Assembly (NCBI GenBank): GCA_037952775.1
Contig: JBANAY010000003.1
Location: 14,880,001-14,944,000, forward strand
DNA length: 64,000 nucleotides
From: Clonostachys chloroleuca
Taxonomy: Eukaryota > Ascomycota > Sordariomycetes > Hypocreales > Bionectriaceae
Direction: 5' to 3'
The position numbers and the translations under genes are program-made. The number at the start of each line of letters is the position of its first letter. Position 1 is the stretch's first letter. Of this stretch, positions 27,977-38,246 are shown piece after piece. A model generated the notes under the pieces. That model saw only the letters and a list, made by a program, of their open reading frames with translations, was not told where the DNA came from and did not search any database.

Positions 27977-29382
27977 CCTTAGTAGATTTTTAATCTTTCT
28001 TTTTATCTTTCTTAGGTTCTAAATATTAGGGTAAAATATATCTAATCTTATTATAGTTATAGTATTTATATTTCTCTATAGCTCCTAGCTCTATAGATTC
28101 TATATATATTCTAGAGGCTATAGTATACTATTATTATAGTTTTCTAGTATTAGTAAAATAGATTATCTTTCTATTATAGGTTTATTAATAGTATTACTAG
28201 TTATTAATCTTTATAGTTATAGTTATATATTTATAAATACTTTTTAATCTATCTTCTTTATATAGTTTCTTTTATACTTCTTTCTTAAGTTAGTTAAAAT
28301 AGTAAGATATAGTATATTCTTTATTCTATCCAGTTTTAGCTAGTAGCTAGAGGTAGTAAGTACTAAAAGTTAAATATAATCTTTTCTAAGTAAATATATT
28401 AATTTTATATTCTATTTTATATTTTTTATTTTAAATACTAAAGATTTACTTAAGAACTTCTATAAAGTAATTAAAACTTATTATAATATTAATAGTTTAT
28501 TAACTTCTCTATCTACTAAAGTATTCTCTTATAATAAGTTTAAATTAGTTAAGTATAACTCCCTTAAGTTATAAATAGATATATATAACCTTCCTTTTAC
28601 TAGTATTAAGTATAATAGGAAAGTAATTAAAGTATATTTAGAGTTAAATTATAAATCTCTAAAGTTTATTTTAAATTTTATTAAATATCTTAAGTAGTAA
28701 TAGCTTAAGTAGTTATTCTAGCTCTCTTTCTTAAATAGTAGTTATAGCTTAAGTCTAGAGATTAGTATATATAATAGCTTATTATACTATAATAGTTATT
28801 ATATTAACTAACTCCTAGTAAGTATCTATAAGGTATATATAAAGCTAGTTAATCTAATCTTATAAAAGCTATATTTCTTTAATATAGTTATTATTATTCT
28901 TACTATTATTATTACTATCTTTATCTATAGTATTATTCTTAATAGTTAGAGTAGATAGATTATTATTAGTAGTAGGAGTATACTATTACTAGGCTTAGGA
29001 TACTATAATAGCTATAATATCTTCTTTTATTATTATATAGTAATTAAGATAAGGTAATTAGCTAAATAAGAGTTATTAATATATAATAGTTAGATAACTT
29101 ATACTAAATAAGGTTTAGGGTAGATTAGAGTTAAACTAATTAGAGTATTATTCTAAATAGTATAATTAGGTTATTATAAGCTATATAATATAAGTTACTA
29201 TTAATATATAAGTATTATAAAGCTAGTAATAATAGATATATAGATAATATTATAGTAGAGTTATAACTATATTAATAACTATCTAAAAGAGTATTCTATC
29301 TAGTAAAATAAATATATATATATACTAGGGGATTATTAATATTTAGTAATAATCTGGATTTAAGAATTATAAGGATTATTAT

Positions 29383-30149
29383 TATTAAGATTTACTCTAT
29401 AGACTATAGGGTAGATCCAGATTACCCTATATCAGTTGATTAAATAATCTCAGATTGGTATAGGGTAAGGAGGAATGAAATAACTAACTTAGGGCTCTCT
29501 AAAGCTGGAAGCCCTCTGAAGCCACTAGCCCAACCTACTGTAGCTGCCTGTTAGGGTAATTGTATTAGCAGTCATAACTACTGTAACAGCCGCTGTAGCA
29601 TCCGTGCTAGCGATCCCGTATTGCGCTAAAGCAGCTGTATTAGTACACTTCAGGTCCGCTGCAGCGCTTGCATTAGCGGACCTCGTGTCCGCTATACGAG
29701 AACCTTAGCACTTAGTTTAGTAAACCTCGTAACTACTATAGCAGCTGTATTAGCAGACTTCGTATCCGCTGTAGTATCTGTATTAGCGGTCTTATATCCC
29801 TCTGTACGAGAACCTTATAGCAGTTATAAGCCTGTATTACAGAAGGCAATATATTATCTTCAGGGCCCTTACGGCCTGGAAACACCTATAAGTACAGAGC
29901 TTCCTCCCTGCTAGATAGAGATTCTATAAGTCACCAATATACTCTTTTATCTACCCTACAGTCTATCTTTCTTAGCTACCCTGTAGCTGATAGAGCTTTA
30001 TTTTCTTATAGAGCCTGCACCTTCTACTATACCTTTTCAAACGATCCTTCTCTAGTATTTCGGAGCCTACCCTATAGGCTTTATCTACCCTAGACCCAGC
30101 TTACCCTACAGCTGGTCTACCCTATACTGGAGACCTTGACCTTTCAAAA
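29383..30149. mobile_element. Putative non-autonomous DNA element nested in the element D LTR
   Basis: A 767-bp segment of near-normal base composition interrupts the D LTR exactly where the E LTR reads straight through. Possible 5-bp target duplications attat lie at 29378-29382 and 30150-30154. About 22 bp inside each end are matching inverted stretches (ctatagggtagatcc on the left, ggtctaccctatact on the right), with further TACCCT/AGGGTA motifs below the ends. Inside, an approximately 80-bp direct repeat starts at 29631 and again at 29741 (both gcagctgtat, with tacgagaacctta later in each). No coding frame is visible. The ends suggest a MITE-like or other non-autonomous DNA transposon; the exact termini are uncertain. 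It shows far less RIP than its surroundings. Confidence 0.55.
29631..29830. repeat. Two-copy direct repeat, about 80 bp at 110-bp spacing
   Basis: Copy 1 begins at 29631 and copy 2 at 29741, both with gcagctgtattag. Both then show a cgtatccgct/ggtccgct motif, gcattagcgg/gtattagcgg, and tacgagaacctta. The differences are mostly C/T and G/A transitions. The repeat lies inside the 767-bp insertion. Confidence 0.6.
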
Positions 30150-30235
30150 ATTATAAGATCTAAATAATCCAGGTATAATTAGTAAGAAAAAGTAGGGTCT
30201 ATATATAATAGTATATATTAGTTAAATTCATAATA

Positions 30236-32296
30236 ATAGATAACTATTTATTATAAATAATAAAGAATACTTAGTATAAAAAACTCTAAATATTATACTA
30301 AAGGAAATAATATATACTAAGATTTAGATAGATATTTTATTCTATATAAGAAAATAAGCTTTATAGAAAATCTTATATATTAATTTCTATAATATATAGT
30401 TAGTTATTATAGATTATTAGAAGAAATAATTTTAGATAGAGAAATAATATTTATTTTAAAATTTTAGTAATTATTTATAATATAAATAGATACTAAATAT
30501 AAGCTTTTAATAGCTTACTATTCTTAGAGTAATAAATAAATAGAATATTTAAACTAAATATTAGAATAATACTTATAGATATATATTAACTATAAATAAA
30601 ATAATTAGATATAATTACTATTTATAATATAGATTATATATAATAATTTAATATAAGAATCTATCTAGCTTATATCTATATATATAAATTATAAATATAA
30701 ACTAGAATTCCAGAATTAATAAATACTTAATAGACTAAATATATCTACTATTATACTTATAAAAGAAATATTATACTTATTATATATAGAAATAAAGATA
30801 GAATTAGAATTTATCTAAGAAAGAATAAAGAAATATTATAATAAAATAAAATTAAAGAAACTAATTTTAAAGAAGGAAAATAAAGTTTATTTATTCTATA
30901 AAAATATTATAATAATATAGCTAAATAATAAATTAGATTATAAAAAACTTAGACTATTTAAAATTAAGAATAAAAAATTAGATATTAACTATAAACTATT
31001 ACTACTAGATATAATATATATCTATCTAGTTTTTTATATCTTATTACTTAAAAAAGTATTAGAAAATACTTTAAATTAAAACTATCTAATTAAGATCTAT
31101 AAAGAAGAATATAAGCTAGAAAAAATACTAAAAAAAGAAGTTAAAAATAGATAAATATTCTACTTTATTAAATAGAAAGAATATATTAATAATAATAATA
31201 TCTAGGAATTTACTAAATATCTAAAGAACTATTAGAAGTTTATTTAATAGTATTACTAAGTCTAGAAATACTTATCCTAATAAACTAAGAAGGAGAAAGC
31301 TCTATACTCTCTTAAAGAAATACTAGATTAATCTTAATTTCTAAGAAAATAGGTTTAGATAAAGAAGTAACTTCTAAGAAAGAAGCTATCTTATAAACTA
31401 TCTCTTCTATTTTCTTCTTCTTAATATACTTAAAACTTTTTAATACTATTAATACTATAAAATACTACTTATATTATTTTATTAAGCTATAATTTCTTTT
31501 ATTAATAAAAATATTAAATTTTTATATCTATAAGCTAATACTACTTCTCTACTACCTTAAGCTTAGACTTAAGCTTTTTATACTAATTAGTAATTTAATA
31601 TAATTAGCTAGGAGTTAGATTCTGAGTATTATAATAGGCTTAATTATTTTTAATATAATAGAAATACCTTAATAAAGAATCTTTAGATCTAAAATACTTA
31701 TAGCTATATACTTTATAGTAATTATACTCTATCTTTATTATAAAAGGATTAAGTAAAATAGTATTAATTAAAGAATTATATTAAATAATCTTCTTATAAA
31801 GAGATTTCTATATATAGTTAGATATTATTTTAAGAAGTATAAAGAAATAATAGGAAGAAATTAGTATATCTACTAACTAAACTACTAAATCTAGTTTTAA
31901 GAATATAACTAATAGAGAGAGAATATTATATTATAAATTTAACTAATATATACTATTATATATAGATTCTACTTTTTCTCTCTAATTATACCTAGATTAT
32001 TTAGATCTTATAATAATCCTTATAATCCTTAACTCAGAATTATTATTAAGCCTTAATAATCCCCTAGTATATATATATATATTTATTTTACTAGATAGAA
32101 TACTCTTTTAGATAGTTATTAATAATATTATCTATATATCTATTATTACTAGCTCTATAATATTTATATATTAATAGTAACTTATATTATATAGCCTAAG
32201 ATAACCTAATTATACTACTCAGAATAATACTCTAATTAGTTTAACCCTAACCTACCCTAGACCCCCCCGTCCAGTATAAGTTATCTAACTGTTATA
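30236..32296 (+). mobile_element. Element E: truncated plus-strand Gypsy element (integrase-chromodomain end and 3' LTR)
   Basis: From 30236 the plus strand follows element C from about 25529 (after RNase H). A deletion near 30330 removes about 350 bp relative to C. The integrase core, chromodomain-like block (near 31090-31210) and tail remain. After the chromodomain E diverges from C, with a different tail. Its 3' LTR (31929-32296, about 368 bp) is the variant form shared with element D. Gag and reverse transcriptase are missing; E abuts the outer end of the D LTR directly. RIP is stronger here than in C, and the frame is full of TAG/TAA stops. Confidence 0.7.
31929..32296 (+). repeat. Variant LTR of element E
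   Basis: The LTR is 368 bp, against 395 in A-C. Its outer third (ending gttagataact in reverse) is common to both types. The inner part, containing aatcccctag, ttataatcctt and attatacctagattatttag, matches only the element D LTR. It marks a second subfamily or a recombinant LTR. Confidence 0.65.
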
Positions 32297-32810
32297 ATTA
32301 TAATCTACTTATATATATCTAAAAGTAGTAAAAATTAATTTTATATATAAATCTTTTTTATAGTATCTATACTCTATACTATATAGTACTATATTATATA
32401 TATATATATAATATATAGTATATCTAGCTATAGAGGAAGTAGCTTTAACTACCTCTAATAATAAGTAGAATAGCTACTAACCTAATATAATATAATAATA
32501 CCTAGAATACAGTATATTATAATATCTACTATATATAAATTATAGAAATACTAGCCTTATAAAGATCTATAGGGAGATAATATTATATTATATATAACTA
32601 AATTAGAAAAGACTTAATATAACCTTTATATCTCTATTTAATTATTATAAAATAAAATCACCCTCCTCCAATAATAGTTTTATCCGAATATCCTAAATAA
32701 ATTACCTTAATATTATAAGATAGTAATAACAACCGAGTTACTAGATAAAGGTTATTAAGAGAGATAATTCTTTAGTAAAGCATATAATAGTATATACTTA
32801 TTTAGAGGAT
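32297..32810. other. AT-rich RIP-type flank between the last LTR and the first gene
   Basis: About 510 bp of TpA-rich sequence without a recognisable element. It ends abruptly near 32805-32810, where normal composition begins within a few bases. The last stretch (about 32640-32810) can be read in phase with the aldehyde dehydrogenase that follows, through several TAG/TAA codons. It may therefore be the mutated 5' end of that gene; this is not proven. Confidence 0.5.
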
Positions 32811-34203
32811 TTCACGGCAGCATTTGAGTCTCTTTCGGAGAAATTTGCAAGAACTTTAGTCTGGGAGCATGGAAAGCCTGTAAGAACATGGTTATAAATC
32901 CTTCGAGAGACTTGCAGCTAATTTGGACATTCTTCTTGGTTCGTGGATAGCTCTTGTGGGCTAGAAATGAGGTCGGAACGGCTCTGGAATTCCTGAAGGG
33001 TTATGCCACGTTACCACCACTCCAGGAGGAGAGCATTGAAGACAGCGCAGAGCGAAAAATCACTACAAGCCATGTGCCTGTTGGCATCACGGTCGGTATG
33101 TTGCCCTGGAACTACCCCATCTATTTAGCCAGTCCCAAGATTGGGCCTGCGCTGCTAACTGGAAATGCCTTTATCCTGAAGGCTTCGCCCTTCACTCCTT
33201 ATACCAGTCTCAAAATGGCCGAATTAGCGCAAATGTTCTTCCCTCCGGGAGCCTTCCAGGCTTTGAGTGGCGATGATAGCCTTGGTCCTATGCTAACGTC
33301 TCACCCTGACGTTAACATGGTCAACTTCACTGGTAAGAGCAAGCTCTGATTTTTCTGTTTATGATCGCAAAGCTAAACGAATGTGCCTTTTTTAGGCTCG
33401 ACCTCGACCGGTAAAGCCATCATGAAGAGCTGCAGCGGAACACTGAAGCGTGTCGTTCTTGCGCTGGGTGGTAACGACCCGGCCATTGTCTGCGCCGATG
33501 CCGACCCGGTTTCCGCTGCAATGAGAATCGGTCTCTTTGCCTTTTGTAACTCGGGCCAGATCTGCATGTCCATCAAGCGCATCTACGTCCACGAGTCCAT
33601 CTACGACCAATTCCTGGGCTCCCTTGTCCAACACGCAGGAGCTCTCGGCGTCGGAGTCAGCGAGACCGACTTCTTGGGTCTCATCGCTACTGAACCGCAC
33701 TTCAAGCGAGTACAAAGTCTGCTCTCTGGCATCAAGGAGGCCGGGTATACAGTTGTGGTGGGTGGCACAGAGCGGATTGCTGATAAGGAGGGATTCTATA
33801 TCTCCGCCACGATTATCGACAACCCCCTGAAGACTCTGTCATCGCGCAAGAGGAACAATTCGGTGCGCATCCCGTTCCAACTTCGCTATTCTTCGATCCT
33901 TTCTGGATTGACTGAGCTGCCGTAATTCCTGTCATGAAATGGTCCGAGGAGAATGATGTGATCCAGAGGGCCAACAGTACTGATGCCGGCCTGGGTGCAT
34001 CCGTGTGGACTCGTGATGACGAGCAAGCTACACGCATCGCTAGCCAGCTCCAAGCTGGTAATATATGGATCAATACCCATGCAGAAATTAAACCAAACAC
34101 TCCTTTTTCAGGCCACAAACAGAGTGGGCTCGGAGTGGAGCATTCCGTGGAAGAGCTCAAGGCGTATTGCAATGTCCGATCCGTCTTCCGAAAACCATTT
34201 TAG
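32811..34203 (+). pseudogene. Aldehyde dehydrogenase, 5'-truncated and frameshifted
   Basis: This encodes most of an NAD(P)-dependent aldehyde dehydrogenase (oxidation of aldehydes to acids). Coding sequence starts mid-protein at DFTAAFESLSEKF. It continues through introns at 32880-32950 and 33333-33395 and probably 33863-33916, and ends RSVFRKPF at 34203. PWNYP, FTGSTSTG and the catalytic Cys in GQICMS are present. The general-base Glu of the ELGGNDP motif is Ala here (codon 33461-33463). The C-run 33823-33827 is one base short, which throws PEDSVIAQEEQFG out of frame. About 70 N-terminal residues are missing at the border of the RIP block. It is probably a pseudogene; the C-run alone could be a sequencing error, but truncation and the Glu loss are not explained that way. 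Confidence 0.85.
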
Positions 34204-35131
34204 GGTGTGTTAGGGTATTGTTCTAGTATGTCGTAGCTAGTTTGAAGGCATTCGTGGAAAAAGACCCATCTGGTCCACCTTCAACAGAGACATTCAATGA
34301 GGATTCTGGTGTCATGGTAGTTGGAGGGAGTGTGACAACCACTTCTACTTCATCAAGAGCCCTAAAATTCTGCACAAGGCGCAGACTCAAGTATGGGGGC
34401 TACTCCTCCAGATCTGTTCATCCAGTTCTCAAGACAGTGAAAGGTTAATAAAACATATATCCATTGTTCTCAAGCCTTCTGAGTTTCTTTAACTATGCCG
34501 CCGTTGTCCTAGATTTGATCCAGATGTACGATATTTGTGACTTTGCACAGGCCGCTTTGATTTTCAACTTACTTATGAATGGCTAATAGTTTCGACTCAG
34601 ATTTTATGATTAAATCTTTCCAGTCCATTCCATTCGTTTGTCCATTCGTTTGCGACGCTGTTTAGATTCTCATCGCCACCAGGGACAATTATATCACTAT
34701 GATGCCCCGGTCTAAGGCTCTCACATTGACTACGAGTAAATTACCTTATCTAAAGCAGCTTTACGTTTCATTCAAACTCCATGGCAACATCTATGGGTAG
34801 TTACGTATTCATATGCAGGATGTCTCTTGCTACAAACCACTGAAGACAGAGGGATGAACGGAGCAATGGTGAGGCATTGCATCCTATCCCTGAACAATTT
34901 ATTCCCCTGCTCATCATACAAGGACCACAAAATGAGGCGGGAAAGACTTTCGACACTATAGGGAGTAACATCTTTGTTTGGGCTGAAAAGAAATCCTTCT
35001 TTAACCCCAATCCATCTTGTCAATCAAACGCTGTTATAAATCGAGCTATAAATACAGCTAGGGACTAAAACCACGAAGTCTGGGTGGCCTTCCGTGTCAG
35101 CCGGTCCGTCAAACCAATCTCCCCGTTCCTT
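34204..35131. other. Intergenic, between convergent genes
   Basis: This is the 3' side of both the aldehyde dehydrogenase remnant (plus) and the glutathione transferase (minus). Only short shadow frames occur, and I see no coding or RNA signal. Confidence 0.6.
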
Positions 35132-35938
35132 TCAATCCTTTTTACTAGCACCGAAGGCTGCTGCTGCCGCCTCCTTGTCAGCAGCCAACAACTTCGCTAT
35201 AGCTGGCCGGTTGATGACGCGGGCCCACCAAGCACTCACGGCGGTACGATTGTTGATAATGTCCCCATACCCACATGCGAATAGCCTTTGGATGAGAGGG
35301 ATGTAATTAATATCTGTAAGCGTGAACTCATTTCCAGCCATGTAGCTTTTGCTGCAAGACGCGCTCTGCGACATCCAAAAACGACTCAACCGACTTCAGA
35401 GCGTCCGCGACAACAGCCTCGTTGGGGGGCAGCCCCATGAATTTCTTGGCGAATTTCTCAAACCCGATCCGGCCTGCAGGCTCCGCGAAGTAAATCATTT
35501 CCTCTGACTCGGCCTGGTCGAACAATGCCATGCCTTCAGCATCGGAGGCTGAGGGAAGAAGTGGAAAGGAGTACTTTCTCGCCAGGTATTTGCAGATGGC
35601 ACGGCTCTCATAGACAGTAAATCCATCGGGGAAAGTGATGGAAGGTATTTTACCCCATGGGTGGCGTTTGATGTTTTCAGGAGACTATGTGCATCAGTGT
35701 TAGTTCCATGTGATTAAACGTCCTAAGCAGTTTTATTGAATGAAGAAGAAAACCCTTCTGAAGGTTTTATAGCTTCATCCACTCCCGAGTATGAAGACTA
35801 TGAACGAACCTTTTGCTCTCCTTTTGCCAGGTTCAGAAGCACAAGTTCGTAATCTGTAAAGCCACCTTCGGCGAGAGTCAGGCGCACGCGGTCGGTGTTG
35901 GTGGACCCACGAGCCCCGTACAGAGTGAAAGCTGGCAT
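35132..35938 (-). CDS. Glutathione S-transferase, with one apparent frameshift
   Basis: The protein would conjugate glutathione to electrophiles in the cytosol. Exon 1 (35810-35938) encodes the start of a thioredoxin-like N-terminal domain (MPAFTLYGARGSTNTDRVRL). After a 125-bp intron (35685-35809), exon 2 gives the GKIPSITFPDG and YESRAICKYLARKY blocks. The all-helical C-terminal domain includes FTLTDINYIPLIQRL and ends GASKKD. Between AERVLQQ and SYMAGNEF the frame slips by one base at the A-run 35347-35350 (plus-strand TTTT), so one base appears to be missing. The start at 35938 is chosen because it fits the family; an in-frame Met lies 19 codons upstream. It is divergent from the regulator at 36457, with which it may share a promoter. 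Either recently damaged or a sequencing error. Confidence 0.8.
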
Positions 35939-36456
35939 TATCGACGGGTGAAAGGATCTAGACACGGATCTGAGTTGATACGGGAGTCTCGACATTGAGT
36001 TTAAACCTCTACCCTTCTTGAAATGAGAGGACTACTCACTATATAAGCTCATAGACCAAACGTCACTTAAAAGTCATCCAAACTGGAATAACTATAGCGG
36101 CATATGTGATTGGAGGATTCGCTTTCTCTGCCTAATGAAGCTAGCCCCAATGCCAGCCGCCAAATTCTTGCTGACAAACATGTGGCCAGAATCTGTTCAT
36201 TTGTAGCTCGTGCGTGGCTCAATGGCCGGCGAGGTCGCCTCATCTGATTGGCCTAGTCGGAACTCACCACGAATGAAGATGACGGTGGATAACTGCACGT
36301 GATATCGTGTCGGTCTTTCGCGTTTCCGGTCGGGTTCCGGCGATGAATTTAGCTGCAGATTGATTCGCTTGCTCGGATTTCCTGCTTGCCACGGCTCTCC
36401 TCGCGCCTCGAGTCCGTTACGCGACAAGTACAGGTATCTCTCTCTCTCCCCTGACT
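35939..36456. promoter_or_regulatory. Shared divergent promoter region, GST (minus) and Zn2Cys6 regulator (plus)
   Basis: About 520 bp separate the two start codons. A TATA-like ctatataagc at about 36038-36047, read on the minus strand, lies roughly 100 bp upstream of the GST start. A CT-rich stretch (tctctctctctccc, about 36437-36450) lies directly before the regulator start. Confidence 0.45.
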
Positions 36457-37813
36457 ATGGCCGAAACCCTCGTCGCATCTGGTCGGAGCACCAAGGGGAG
36501 AACCAAGGTGAAAACTGGTTGCGTAACCTGCAGGTCAGTTACCCCCACAGTTCATCAATCTTATTGGCCTGCACCCTATACGGGGTCTATGTGTGAGCTG
36601 GTTATACTCAATCTCGAATAGAATTAGGAAGGTCAAATGCGACGAGAAGAAGCCATCTTGCCAAAAATGTACCAGCACAGGCCGCAATTGTGACGGTTAC
36701 GAGTCCCCGTTCAGACTCCACGTTCACAATAATCAACTCACGAACAACACCAACAATGTCTGTGCTCGTGGCATCAAGTTGCGGGCTGGTTTACAAACCA
36801 TGCGTTCTACCCCGAATGCGCTGAGCCCCGAGGGCATCAACCTTCTCTGCCGCTATTTCTCAACTAAAACCATATTCAATGTGCCCTTGGATTGTAATGA
36901 GGAAGCAAAGCAAGTTCTTCAAGCTAGCCTGACTGATACTCCGGTACGTCACGCAGTTATGTCTCTCAAGGCTCTGCGGGAAGAGCTTGAATCGTCCGGA
37001 GATAAAAATCCGGCTTCCGTCGGACGGAGAACCCCCAGCTGCGACTATGGCCTCCAGCAGTATAGCGTGGCACTGGCCGGGCTTGCATCAAAACTGTCGT
37101 CCTCAAGCTCGAGTGAGTTGAAGACAGCATTACTTTGCTGTCAAGTCTTCATAAGTATTGAGCAAGTACGGGGCAATTTCGCTGCCATGGCACTACACAT
37201 TGTTCGAGGACTTGGCATCATGCGGGAGTTCCGACCCAGGCCCAGTTTTACCATCACGAATGAACTATTGCCAGCATACCGTAGCCAATTACCTTTTCTG
37301 GACGTTTTCATTGTCAAGCTTTTTGCTGCGCCATGTAAGTTTGCGGAAGCCGCCGAAGCAGCCGACGGGAAAGCGAAGATGCCGGTCGGTTCCTCGACAT
37401 CGTCGCCTCAGCAGGTTATCGAATGTCGAGATCATCGCAGAATCGCGCCCAATATGCGTACAAAACTGGTACATATTGCTTCATCAACGCTCGAGTTCCT
37501 GGCCAATGTATCGCAAGTTGAGTCGGCAGAGGCCGCTCTTCCACTTTTAACTGAAAAAGCGAGTCTTTTGGACTCCTTAGACTCCTGGCTTCGTGATCTC
37601 GAACTCGTTCAGATGAGTTCATTAGACCCCGAGTCAATTTCAGTATCTTTCCTGCGCTTTTTCTATTTGGTACTGAGAATCGTGCTCTTGGGGGCATTGG
37701 AGGCGCCATCACCAAATCTGTATGCCAAGCTGCAAACTGAAAATAGTGGATTACAAGAGGTGGCTGATGATATTACCGAAAAAGTGAGGCTTTATAAATT
37801 AACAGCGGGATGA
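36457..37813 (+). CDS. Zn(II)2Cys6 transcription factor
   Basis: A fungal-specific nuclear regulator of 422 residues. Exon 1 (36457-36533, from MAETLVASGRS) and exon 2 (36622-37813) are joined by an intron with donor gtcagt and acceptor aatag, which splits the zinc cluster. The spliced cluster is CVTCRIRKVKC followed by CQKCTSTGRNC, about residues 24-51, a complete six-Cys set. The rest resembles the fungal TF domain that carries a Leu/Ala-rich helical middle (LGIMREF, FLRFFYLVLRIV). The end (RLYKLTAG) comes earlier than in typical family members, which usually continue another 70-100 residues, so the C-terminus may be truncated or a late intron missed. Its divergent neighbour is a glutathione transferase, a possible target. 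Confidence 0.82.
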
Positions 37814-38246
37814 GCAAAAAGAGCCGAAAGCAATTATGCGTGTGTGTACACAGTCGAATCATCTTCATAGCTAAAAACCCCATATCATTCTTTCAAACTC
37901 AATCAGTACTAGGCCATCTTACAAATCAAAGCGCGGTGATTATTACTTCCCGAGATTTTCAGCAGGAAGTAAAGCCCGCTTAGGGGCGTGTGAGACTGCG
38001 TGCCATCCCCAATCGCAGTATGTTGAGCGAACGGACCAATCAGAGGTTGGTCCATCAAGAGCCACACCAACATGCCATGATCAAGACCATCAAAATATAT
38101 AAGCAAGTCTTCAACCGGACGGTTCTTCACTTCGGCAAATTTGACGCTCATCTTCCTTTTCTAACAAGCTACGACCAGAAAAAATATTCAACATTACCTT
38201 TCTTTTGCTTTGAAACAGAGAAACGTAATAGAACCTACCTACTATC
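37814..38246. other. Intergenic / promoter of the NmrA-like gene
   Basis: No gene is visible. A TATA-like aaatatataagc near 38091-38102 lies about 150 bp upstream of the next start codon, and a pyrimidine-rich stretch (tttcttttgctttg) follows. Confidence 0.45.

Larger units (their letters stand above)
27977..30235 (-). mobile_element. Element D: 5' part of a minus-strand Gypsy element (gag side and 5' LTR), interrupted
   Basis: From 27977 the sequence matches element A from 8811 to its 5' end (gag side), in the same orientation but with more RIP. The LTR begins at 29092 (tataatagttag) and ends at about 30235 (ttcataata). Its second half differs from the A/B/C LTR and matches the LTR of element E, so D belongs to a variant subfamily. 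The LTR is split by a 767-bp insertion (29383-30149); without it the LTR would be about 377 bp. The pol side of D is not on the right of C and should lie in or near the assembly gap. Confidence 0.72.

Noticed and set aside
32390..32420. (TA)n run as a functional element
   Set aside because: Simple AT microsatellite, expected in RIP-mutated DNA; nothing indicates function.
1..32810. CRISPR array, centromere or rDNA as explanation for the AT-rich block
   Set aside because: LTRs, a target duplication and gag-pol-chromodomain order explain it; no regularly spaced repeats or rRNA motifs are seen. Centromeric location is possible but not supported by the sequence alone.
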